Assembly (NCBI GenBank): GCA_003225315.1
Contig: QHZD01000033.1
Span: forward strand, 1 to 64,000
DNA from: Acidobacteriota bacterium
GTDB taxonomy: Bacteria > Acidobacteriota > Terriglobia > Acidiferrales > UBA7541
Direction of reading: 5' to 3'
DNA length: 64,000 nt
In this document: one piece after another, positions 7,090 to 14,820 of the stretch
How positions within the stretch are numbered: the first letter of the stretch is position 1
How the letters are laid out: every line of letters begins with the position of its first letter
The notes under the pieces: model-generated
Seen by the model: only the letters and a program-made list of their open reading frames with translations
Told to the model about the DNA's origin: nothing
Database searches by the model: none
Made by a program: the position numbers and the translations under genes

Positions 7090-8952
7090 ATGAGTGGTCG
7101 CCTGTGGCCGATGGGATCGCGTAGTCTATTGAACTCAGCGACGCTGACCGTCTGCGGTTTGCTCAGCCTGGTTTGCCTCGCCGCGAGCGCGCAGGCTCAG
7201 GAACGCCGCGAGCGCGAACCCAATAGCGTCTACGCCGAACGCCGTGCCAAGCTGGCATCTCAAGTCGACGGCCCAATCGTCCTGTGGGGCTACACCGGCC
7301 GCGAAGAAGTTTCCCAAACCTATGTCTTTGAGCAGGAGGAGAATTTCTACTATCTCACCGGCCACAACGAAGAAGGCGCCGGTCTTCTGATTCTTCCCCC
7401 GACCAAGGTCGGCGGCCCCGCAAGTGGACCGCGCGAAACTCTATTTCTTCCCGCGAAAAATCCGCAAAAGGAAAAATGGAACGGCGTTCGCATGTCGCCC
7501 TCGGATTCCGGCATTGAAGCGCGGACCGGATTTGCTTCCGTGAAACAATTCGATACTGACTTTCGCTCCACGGTTGAGAATCTTGCGAAGAGTAATCTGA
7601 CTCTCTACACCATTCTTCCCTACCAAAAAGAACTTGGCGGCTACCCGCACGAAAAAGAAGTTGTCGATTGGCTGCAGCTTGCTGCGCCGCAGGCCAAGCT
7701 GAAAGATGTTCGCGGGCAGATTGGCGCGATGCGCCAGATCAAGTCGCCCGGCGAAATCGCCTTCTTGAAGGAAGCGATTGACTTGACCCTGGACTCCCAC
7801 CTGGAAGTGATGAAGTTGACGCATCCAGGGCTTTACGAATATCAGGTTGCTGCAAAAATGGTCGACGTCCATGCCTGGGGCGGCTCGGAAGCGGAGGGCT
7901 ACGCGCCGATTGTTGGCGCCGGCCCGAATTCTACGGCGCTCCATTACGACAAGCTCTCGCGCAAAATCGAAGACGGCGACATCGTCGTCATGGACGTTGG
8001 CGCGCAGTATTCCGGCTATTCCGCGGACATTACGCGCACCATTCCTGCCAACGGCAAGTTCACGCCGCGCCAGCGCGAAATCTACGAAATCGTCCTGGGC
8101 GCGCAAAACGCCGCCCTCGCCGCGCTCAAGCCGGGCATGGATTTCTGTAACAAAAACGGCAAGAGCGTCCAGAAAATTGCTTACGCCTACATCGACACGC
8201 ACGGAAAAGATCTTCACGGCAAATCCCTCGGCCCGTATTTCATCCACGGCCTCGGTCACCACATCGGCCTGAACGTTCACGACCCCGGCGACCACTGCGC
8301 CCTTTTCCAGCCCGGCATGGTCATTACTATTGAGCCCGGCATCTACATTCCGGAAGAGAATCTCGGCGTGCGCATCGAAGACGATGTTCTCATCACCGAA
8401 TCCGGCCACAAGCTGCTCAGCAAACGCCTCCCCCGCGACCCCGACGAAATCGAAAAAATCATGGCCGCGGCGGCAGCGCACCGCGCGAAGGCAGAAAAAG
8501 ACGAGACACATGGAAGCATTTCATCGGCAGAGACTTCCTCAGATAGCAACGCAATCCACGGCTTGATTGAGAAATACGCGAAATCCGTTGACGCCGCAGA
8601 CACCGCTCTCGCTGCCGAGGTCTGGCTGGATTCTCCAGAGGTTTCCTTCATCCATCCATTGGGCCACGAACACGGTTTCGAGCAAATCAAGCAAAACGTC
8701 TACGAGCACTTGATGGGCGAGACGTTCTCGGAGCGCAAACTGAGTTTCCACGACGTTTCCGTTCACGTTTATGGAGACGCCGCCCGGGCGGAGTTTTATT
8801 GGGATTTCGCCGCCAAGTTCAGAAAGGATGGCTCTCCTCTCGCGACACACGGCAGGGAAACGCAGCTCTATCAGAAACAGGATGGCCGGTGGCGCCTGGT
8901 TCATGTTCACTACTCCGGAATGCCGGTGACCGCGGAACGCCAGGGCTTCTGA
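7090..8952 (+). CDS. M24B Xaa-Pro aminopeptidase fused to a C-terminal NTF2-like domain
   Basis: A signal peptide (hydrophobic stretch ending ASAQAQ) is followed by an aminopeptidase-P N-terminal domain and a pita-bread M24 domain. Metal ligands are visible: Asp in VMDVGAQYSGYSADITRT (two), His in HGLGHHIGL, Glu in TIEPGIYIPE and Glu in VRIEDDV. This class removes N-terminal residues preceding proline with two Mn2+ ions. After about residue 475 comes a further ~140-residue domain (IEKYAKSVDAADTALAAEVW ... GRWRLVHVHYSGMPV) that looks like SnoaL/NTF2-type folds. ATG 7090 has GAGGTG 7 bases upstream; ATG 7111 is an alternative start. The signal peptide implies a periplasmic or secreted enzyme. 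Confidence 0.88.
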   Translation: MSGRLWPMGSRSLLNSATLTVCGLLSLVCLAASAQAQERREREPNSVYAERRAKLASQVDGPIVLWGYTGREEVSQTYVFEQEENFYYLTGHNEEGAGLLILPPTKVGGPASGPRETLFLPAKNPQKEKWNGVRMSPSDSGIEARTGFASVKQFDTDFRSTVENLAKSNLTLYTILPYQKELGGYPHEKEVVDWLQLAAPQAKLKDVRGQIGAMRQIKSPGEIAFLKEAIDLTLDSHLEVMKLTHPGLYEYQVAAKMVDVHAWGGSEAEGYAPIVGAGPNSTALHYDKLSRKIEDGDIVVMDVGAQYSGYSADITRTIPANGKFTPRQREIYEIVLGAQNAALAALKPGMDFCNKNGKSVQKIAYAYIDTHGKDLHGKSLGPYFIHGLGHHIGLNVHDPGDHCALFQPGMVITIEPGIYIPEENLGVRIEDDVLITESGHKLLSKRLPRDPDEIEKIMAAAAAHRAKAEKDETHGSISSAETSSDSNAIHGLIEKYAKSVDAADTALAAEVWLDSPEVSFIHPLGHEHGFEQIKQNVYEHLMGETFSERKLSFHDVSVHVYGDAARAEFYWDFAAKFRKDGSPLATHGRETQLYQKQDGRWRLVHVHYSGMPVTAERQGF

Positions 8953-9179
8953 GGAAGGAAGCATCCTTTTTTACGAGGTTCGCTGCCGACCAAGACGCCA
9001 GATTGACCGTCATCGATGAAGCACCTTATACTGACTACCCGCGCTGGTTTATGGATTTCGCACCAGCGTGCCTCGAGTCATTCCGGATGAGGCTGTGTTC
9101 CTGGCCCGCCTGAATTTCCGAAATTCGCAATCGATCCAGGGAGCAGTCGGCCCGACTTGGTCGGAGCCGCAAAACAAAA

Positions 9180-9746
9180 ATGAGCAGCGTCAAAGCGACA
9201 CAACTCCGCCCCGGCATGGTGATCCAGCACGAGGGCCAGCTATTCACGATATTCAGCGTCGATCACCGCACTCCGGGAAACAAACGCGGATCGATGCAAA
9301 CACGCATGAAGAATCTGAAGAGTGGAGCGATTATCGATTACCGCTTCCGCGCCGAGGAGTTCGTCGACCGCGCGATCCTCGATGAAATTGAATACGAGTA
9401 CCTCTACAAGGAGGGCGACGATTTTCATTTCATGAACACGGAGACGTACGAGCAGATGCACCTGACGCGCGAGCAGCTCGGCGAAACCGTCTACTACCTG
9501 ATTCCCAACACGGTGGTGAAAGTCGAATTTTTCGATGAAAAACCGATTGGCGTCGACCTGCCGGACACCATGGATCTGAAAGTGGTCAAGACCGAACCCA
9601 CTTTGCAAAAAGCCACTGCCAGCGCGGTAATGAAGCCGGCTACGCTGGAAACCGGCTTGATCGTGCAGGTGCCGCCCTTCGTGAATGAAGGCGACAAAAT
9701 CAAGGTGGACACCACCGAGGCACGTTACGTTCAGCGCGTCGAGTGA
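9180..9746 (+). CDS. efp: Translation elongation factor P
   Basis: This 188-residue three-domain EF-P has the usual length; it relieves ribosome stalling at consecutive prolines. It starts MSSVKATQLRPGMVI and continues through the KOW-like domain I, where the loop reads HRTPGNKRGSMQTRMKNL. Counting to the E. coli factor, position 34 (the lysine modified by EpmA) is Asn, with Lys at 35 and Arg at 36. So the standard beta-lysylation site is shifted or absent. The C-terminal domain (GLIVQVPPFVNEGDKIKVDT) is normal. No modification gene (epmA, epmB, earP, ymfI) is adjacent. ATG 9180 has only a weak CGGAG upstream. Confidence 0.95.
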   Translation: MSSVKATQLRPGMVIQHEGQLFTIFSVDHRTPGNKRGSMQTRMKNLKSGAIIDYRFRAEEFVDRAILDEIEYEYLYKEGDDFHFMNTETYEQMHLTREQLGETVYYLIPNTVVKVEFFDEKPIGVDLPDTMDLKVVKTEPTLQKATASAVMKPATLETGLIVQVPPFVNEGDKIKVDTTEARYVQRVE

Positions 9747-9844
9747 TTTTCAGGGAATTATAGATTTAACTTCAACTACACACTTCCCGGTTTTTATTCT
9801 TTGCTTTTGTGCGCGCCTGATGGATGATGGCAGTTCAAGTTTCC

Positions 9845-9924
9845 GCCTCCGCAGCTAATTTCAGCGCAAGCCGGAATTAGAAGAGGCAGAACGGCGTCCC
9901 GGTGCAAACCGGGACGCTTTTTTT
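9845..9924 (+). ncRNA. Candidate structured RNA ending in an intrinsic terminator
   Basis: Downstream of efp, GCCTC (9845-9849) pairs with GAGGC (9883-9887). Nested inside, CTAATT (9855-9860) pairs with AATTAG (9875-9880) around a 14-base loop. A strong terminator follows directly. Nothing on the + strand lies downstream (purB is on the minus strand), so this is either a structured 3' end of the efp mRNA or an independent small RNA. I do not recognise the family; an Rfam search, including the acidobacterial motifs, is the test. Confidence 0.35.
9894..9924 (+). terminator. Rho-independent terminator after efp
   Basis: GCGTCCCGGT (9894-9903) pairs perfectly with ACCGGGACGC (9908-9917) around GCAA, followed by seven Ts at 9918-9924. 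It ends the efp transcript. Confidence 0.93.
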
Positions 9925-10005
9925 CGCGGCGCAAAAATTTCCACATTTTTTCAGCGGCGAACACTCAAATCCAAAATCGCGTTTCGTAAAATTGCGTCTC
10001 GTGAA

Positions 10006-11352
10006 CTAGCGTTTCCCTGCCGAACCGGCTGCGGATTTTTCTCCAGCGGGATGCGCTCCAAAAACGCGGTCGAAGATTGCGTCGACGGAGCGAAGCTGGC
10101 GCTGCAGATCGAAAGTATATGCCAGAGCTTTCGAATCGAGAACTTTCGCGATGCGAGCGTCTTTCGCGACGCGGTCGCGGAAACTGGTGTCCGTTTCCCA
10201 CGCGGCCATGGCGTTTTCCTGCACCGCCTTGTATGCATCGTCGCGCGGTATGCCCTTCTCCACCAAATCCTGCAGCAACTGTCCTGAATAAACGAGGCCG
10301 TTCGTGGATTCGAGATTTCGCAGCATGCGCTCGGGGAAAACACGCATCTGGCCGAGGATCATGGCCATTTTGGAGAGCATATAATCGGCCAGGATTGTGG
10401 AGTCGGGAAGAATGACGCGCTCGACGGAGCTATGGGAAATGTCGCGCTCGTGCCAAAGGGCGACGTTTTCGAACGCGGCGAGCATGTTCGAACGCACGAG
10501 GCGCGCGAGGCCGCAGATTTGTTCGCAGGAAACGGGGTTGCGCTTGTGTGGCATGGCGGAACTGCCGCGCTGCTCACCGCTGAACGGTTCCTCGACTTCG
10601 CGGACTTCGGTGCGCTGGAGATGGCGAATTTCTAGCGCGATTTTTTCGAGCGTGGCGGCAATGAGCGCGAGGGCGCTGAGATATTGCGCGTGGCGGTCGC
10701 GCTGAATGACCTGAGAAGCGACGGGCGCGGCGCTGAGACCCAGGCGCTTGCAGATGCGTTCTTCGATTTGCGTGCCGAGATGCGAAGCACTACCGACGGC
10801 GCCGGAAACTTTTCCGACGGCCATTTGCGCCGCGGCGTCGCGGAAGCGCGCGATGTTGCGCTGATTCTCTGAAAACCAATTGGCGATTTTGAGCCCAAAC
10901 GTGATGGGCTCCGCGTGAATGCCGTGAGTGCGCCCGATTTGCGGCGTGTGGCGGAATTCGTGGGCGCGCAGATCGAGAATTTCGCCAAACGTCACCAGTT
11001 CGCGCTCGATCAATTTTGAAGCGTCGCGAACTTGCAGAGCCTGTGCGGTATCGACAACGTCGTTGGACGTCATGCCGTAATGCAGCCAGCGAGCGGCGGC
11101 GGGATCGCCGATGGATTCGCCGACAGCCATGGTGAACGCGATGACGTCGTGCTTCACGCGGGCTTCAATCTGATGGATCTGCGCCACATCGATTTTGGCG
11201 CGCGAGCGAATCGCGGCGGCGGCGTCTTTCGGGACCAGTGCAGCCTCAGCGAGAGTTTCCGTCGCGGCTAGCTCGACTTCCAGCCACTTGGCGAACTTGT
11301 TCGCGTCGCTCCAAACGTGGCCCATCTCCTGGCGCGTGTAGCGTGGAATCAA
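10006..11352 (-). CDS. purB: Adenylosuccinate lyase
   Basis: The 448-residue protein belongs to the fumarase/aspartase superfamily. It carries the family signature GSSAMPHKRNP in the mobile active-site loop, MTSNDVVDT, and the catalytic His region GRTHGIHAEP. It makes fumarate twice in purine synthesis, from SAICAR and from adenylosuccinate. The start MIPRYTRQEMGHVW is typical of the shorter bacterial PurB. It is a monocistronic minus-strand gene facing the efp terminator, with no other purine genes nearby. Confidence 0.95.
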   Translation of the reverse strand: MIPRYTRQEMGHVWSDANKFAKWLEVELAATETLAEAALVPKDAAAAIRSRAKIDVAQIHQIEARVKHDVIAFTMAVGESIGDPAAARWLHYGMTSNDVVDTAQALQVRDASKLIERELVTFGEILDLRAHEFRHTPQIGRTHGIHAEPITFGLKIANWFSENQRNIARFRDAAAQMAVGKVSGAVGSASHLGTQIEERICKRLGLSAAPVASQVIQRDRHAQYLSALALIAATLEKIALEIRHLQRTEVREVEEPFSGEQRGSSAMPHKRNPVSCEQICGLARLVRSNMLAAFENVALWHERDISHSSVERVILPDSTILADYMLSKMAMILGQMRVFPERMLRNLESTNGLVYSGQLLQDLVEKGIPRDDAYKAVQENAMAAWETDTSFRDRVAKDARIAKVLDSKALAYTFDLQRQLRSVDAIFDRVFGAHPAGEKSAAGSAGKR

Positions 11353-11750
11353 TTCCCTCTCCTAATCGGCGAAAGATGATTTGCGAACGTTCCCTAGTTC
11401 CATGATACCGCACTTGGAGAAGGCTTCGCTGGACAGCGATAGCTTGGGCGAGTGTCCGAAATTGGGAAGGCGAATGGCGGAAGCGAGCAGTTACGAGTTT
11501 CTGCCGAGGACTGCGCGCTGGGTAAGGCTCTGGCCAGCAAGGGTTTGCGGGTTGATCCGGACCGGCACAAGAGTTGCACAAAGGCAGGGTGTAGGGTGTC
11601 TATAGCCTGGGGGTAGAATGTCGACAGCCTTGGATGGAACAAAGGGCGGGGTTCCGTCGTCAATAGCAGAGAGCAGATTCGATCGACCCACGTTGAGGAA
11701 GCGGTTAAGGAATTTACTTTAGGTGGAAGACCTGATTGGGGGAAAAGACG
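11353..11750. other. Intergenic region between purB and padR
   Basis: About 400 bases between divergent genes. I see no convincing protein: short open frames on both strands have no recognisable sequence. It must hold the purB promoter and the padR promoter/operator, but I cannot point to confident boxes. Confidence 0.4.
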
Positions 11751-12104
11751 GTGGGAGAAAAGAGAGAACGGTACCAGAACCGAATCGAGATTTTGCAGGG
11801 GACGCTGGACCTGCTGATTCTGCAGACGCTGCAATGGGGACCGCAACACGGCTATGGGATCAGCGTGGCGATCCGGAATCGGTCGGGCGAGTTGCTGCAG
11901 GTGGATACCGGTTCGCTCTATCCAGCGCTGCACCGCCTGGAGAAACAGAAATGGATTAAGGCGGAATGGCGAATCTCCGAAAACAAGCAGCGAGCAAAGT
12001 TTTATCAACTGACGGCCGCGGGAAAGAAACAACTGACAAGAGAACGCTCGAAGTGGTCGCAACTTTCGGATGCGATTGCAGGCGTGCTGCAGCCTGAGGA
12101 ATAG
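11751..12104 (+). CDS. PadR-family transcriptional regulator
   Basis: This 117-residue winged-helix protein of the short PadR type reads EILQGTLDLLILQTLQWGP, HGYGIS, LLQVDTGSLYPALHRLEKQ, then a basic wing (SENKQRAKFYQLTAAGKKQL). Such regulators repress adjacent genes and respond to ligands. The frame could start at TTG 11736, but GTG 11751 has GGGGA at 11738-11742 at good spacing, so I use it. It lies 46 bases before the first ADOP permease. PadR next to ADOP permeases is a recurrent acidobacterial arrangement, so it probably controls both permeases. Confidence 0.9.
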   Translation: MGEKRERYQNRIEILQGTLDLLILQTLQWGPQHGYGISVAIRNRSGELLQVDTGSLYPALHRLEKQKWIKAEWRISENKQRAKFYQLTAAGKKQLTRERSKWSQLSDAIAGVLQPEE

Positions 12105-12113
12105 GGACGACGC

Positions 12114-12135
12114 GAGGAAGTAAGGAAGTAAAGAA
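12114..12135 (+). repeat. Short dispersed repeat of GGAAGTAA units, copy 1
   Basis: A 22-base A/G-rich stretch of tandem AGGAAGTAA-like units lies between padR and the first permease. It recurs with two differences at 33690-33711 upstream of rlmN. Both copies lie just 5' of a gene and carry AGGAAG runs. Confidence 0.5.
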
Positions 12136-12150
12136 ACGCAGAGGTGGCCA

Positions 12151-14766
12151 ATGAGTTTCTGGCGACGTAGGAGACGGGAAGCGGATCTCGAAGAGGAAGT
12201 GCGGAGCCATCTGGAGATGGCGGCGCGAGAGTCCGTGGAACGGGGGGAAACGGCGAAGAAGGCGGAGCAGGCCGCGCGGCGGGAGTTTGGGAATGTGGAG
12301 TTAGTGAAGGAAACGGCGCGAGATGCGCGGGGATGGCGATGGATGGAGGACATCGTAGAGGATGCGCGGTACGGGCTGCGAAGGATGCGCAAGTCTCCTG
12401 GGTTTACTGCGATTGCCGTACTGACGCTTGCATTGGGCATTGGGGCGAACACCGCCATCTTCAGCCTAGTGAACGGAATCTTGCTCGTTTCCCTGCCCTA
12501 CCCGAATCCTGAACGGCTCGTCAGCGTAACCGGCACCTACCCGAAAGGCGCATTCGTCGCGATGCGGGAGCAGATGCGCACGATGGACGTGGGCGCCTAC
12601 GCGGAAGGCCATGAGTTCAACCTAACCGGCCTTGAGGAGCCTGTGCGCCTGACCGGGACTTTGGTGTCCGCGCAATTGTTTTCCATTCTGGGTGCACGGC
12701 CGGAGTTGGGACGAACGTTTTATCCCGGGGAAGACGTTCCCGGCCAGGACAACTTGGTGATTTTGAGCCACGCCTTGTGGGCGGAAAAATTCGGAGGCAA
12801 TCCGTCGATCCTCGGCCAGTCGATCGAGCTTGAAGGCAAGAGCCGCCAAGTAGTTGGCGTGATGCCGGCTGAGTTTCGCTTCCCGTCCCCGAAAACGCAA
12901 GTATGGTTGCCCCTTCACAACGATCCTCGGAACACGATTCTTTATTGGGCAGATGACTTCATGCCCGTGCTGGGACGGCTTCGTCCAGGTTCAACGATGG
13001 AGCAGGCGCGAACCGAGTTACGAATGTTTCAGTCACATGTGGGAGCGCTGTTTCCGTGGCCGATGCCCGCGGCCTGGAACGCCGACGCCAGCGTGGTGCC
13101 GCTTCAGAACGGAATGGTTGCCGATGTGCGGACGCGGCTGTTGCTGCTGCTCGGAGCTGTCGCGCTCGTTTTGATGATCGCGTGCTCGAACGTCGCCAAC
13201 CTGACGCTTTCGCGGGCGGCGACGCGCGAGAAGGAGATAGGCATTCGTTCCGCGCTAGGCGCCGGACGGATGAGGATCACCAGACAGCTTCTCACTGAGA
13301 GTGTGTTGCAAGCGATATTGGGGGGATCGCTCGGGCTGCTTTTTGCAAAGGAAGGGCTGGCCCTGCTCAAGCTCGTTCTGCCCCCGGATACACCGCGCCT
13401 CGCTGATGTGCAGATGGATTGGCGAGTGCTGGCGTTCACGGGTGGACTGGCCATCCTCACGGGCCTTATTTTCGGTTTTGCTCCGGCACTTCATTCATCG
13501 CGCGCAGCACTCACGGGAGCTCTCAAATCCGGCAGCCGCGGTACAACAGGACGCGTGTCACAGCGATTGCGGGGATCGCTGGCAATTGCCCAAGTGGCGT
13601 TCGCAATGATGCTCGTGATTGCGGCAGGACTTTTGATCCGAAGCTTCTGGACGCTGTCGCACGTGGATCCGGGATTCCGATCAGAACACGTCCTTTCCGC
13701 GCGCGTTGCGCCCAACCAGTCTTTCTGCGGCGGCGCAGCACGTTGCCTCACCTTCTATCGCAATCTGTTGGATCAGGTTCGCACGTCCCCTGCCGTTGCC
13801 GGGACCGCGCTGGTGAATACTCTTCCTTTGGGCGGGAGAGTCGCTAAACGGTCGCTGGATGTCGAGAATTACGCGCCTGCTGCCGGACAAGACTTGTCGC
13901 CCCTCTTTTGGCTACACGTCGTTACTCCCGATTATTTTCGCGTGATGGGCGTTCCATTGCTATCCGGCAGGACGTTTGTCGATGCCGATGTCTCCGGAGA
14001 GCCGGTAGCGATCGTCACCGCGGCAACCGCGCGGCGTTTCTGGCCCAACCAAAACGCGGTCGGTAAACATATTCACCTCTTGGACGACAAGAGCTGGCGC
14101 ACCATCGTTGGAGTCATTGCAGACGTACGGGCCTACGATTTGCAACGAAACATCCCCAGTTGGATGAGCGGGACGGCCTATGTGCCTTACAACTCTTCTG
14201 CAACACTCGAAGACCGCCGGATGCCATCGGAGATGACCATCGTGATCCGGAGTACGTCGGATGAGGCCCAAACCACGGCGATGCTTCGTGAAGCTGTGGC
14301 CAGCTTGAGTCACGAGGTTCCCGTAAGCGAAGTGAAAACCATGGGCGCTGTGGTTTCGGATTCGGTTTCGACACCGAGGTCAACGACCATTCTGTTCGCC
14401 GCTTTCGCCGGGTTGGCACTGACGCTGGGGATCATCGGTATTTATGGCGTCCTTTCCTTCCTGGTTTCCAATCGAACGCAGGAAATTGGAATTCGCATGG
14501 CGCTTGGGGCCCAAAGAAGGGACGTGCTGCGCTCCGTGATGGGAGAAGGAGCGAAGTTGTCGTTGGCGGGGATTGGCCTGGGAATGGCCGGCGCACTTGC
14601 ATTGATGCGGGTGTTGTCAGGCGAATTGTACGGCGTGGCGGCGACGGATCCTCTGACCTTTTGTAGCGTGGCAATCCTGGTTGCCATCGTGGCAATGACC
14701 GCGTGTTATGTGCCGGCGCGAAGGGCGATGAAGGTCGATCCGATGGTGGCGCTGAGGTACGAATAG
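12151..14766 (+). CDS. ADOP-type ABC transporter permease (first copy)
   Basis: The 871-residue protein opens with a ~60-residue charged acidobacterial segment ([16 protein letters not shown] ... [13 protein letters not shown]). Two MacB-type units follow, each a periplasmic core plus FtsX permease domain. The first membrane helix is [20 protein letters not shown]. FtsX blocks are [20 protein letters not shown] with [12 protein letters not shown], and at the end [20 protein letters not shown] with RMALGAQR. It ends [20 protein letters not shown], typical of the family. Being fused and without an adjacent ATPase, it is an orphan permease, perhaps in a MacB-like export or mechanotransmission complex. 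Confidence 0.92.
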   Translation: MSFWRRRRREADLEEEVRSHLEMAARESVERGETAKKAEQAARREFGNVELVKETARDARGWRWMEDIVEDARYGLRRMRKSPGFTAIAVLTLALGIGANTAIFSLVNGILLVSLPYPNPERLVSVTGTYPKGAFVAMREQMRTMDVGAYAEGHEFNLTGLEEPVRLTGTLVSAQLFSILGARPELGRTFYPGEDVPGQDNLVILSHALWAEKFGGNPSILGQSIELEGKSRQVVGVMPAEFRFPSPKTQVWLPLHNDPRNTILYWADDFMPVLGRLRPGSTMEQARTELRMFQSHVGALFPWPMPAAWNADASVVPLQNGMVADVRTRLLLLLGAVALVLMIACSNVANLTLSRAATREKEIGIRSALGAGRMRITRQLLTESVLQAILGGSLGLLFAKEGLALLKLVLPPDTPRLADVQMDWRVLAFTGGLAILTGLIFGFAPALHSSRAALTGALKSGSRGTTGRVSQRLRGSLAIAQVAFAMMLVIAAGLLIRSFWTLSHVDPGFRSEHVLSARVAPNQSFCGGAARCLTFYRNLLDQVRTSPAVAGTALVNTLPLGGRVAKRSLDVENYAPAAGQDLSPLFWLHVVTPDYFRVMGVPLLSGRTFVDADVSGEPVAIVTAATARRFWPNQNAVGKHIHLLDDKSWRTIVGVIADVRAYDLQRNIPSWMSGTAYVPYNSSATLEDRRMPSEMTIVIRSTSDEAQTTAMLREAVASLSHEVPVSEVKTMGAVVSDSVSTPRSTTILFAAFAGLALTLGIIGIYGVLSFLVSNRTQEIGIRMALGAQRRDVLRSVMGEGAKLSLAGIGLGMAGALALMRVLSGELYGVAATDPLTFCSVAILVAIVAMTACYVPARRAMKVDPMVALRYE

Positions 14767-14820
14767 AAATTGGAAATGGAAAGCAGAAATTAGAAGGTTG
14801 GGCAAAGAAGGAGAGCCGCG

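Noticed and set aside
8953-8980. Terminator after the aminopeptidase gene (AGGA...TCCT then Ts)
   Set aside because: Only a 4-bp stem; too weak to call.
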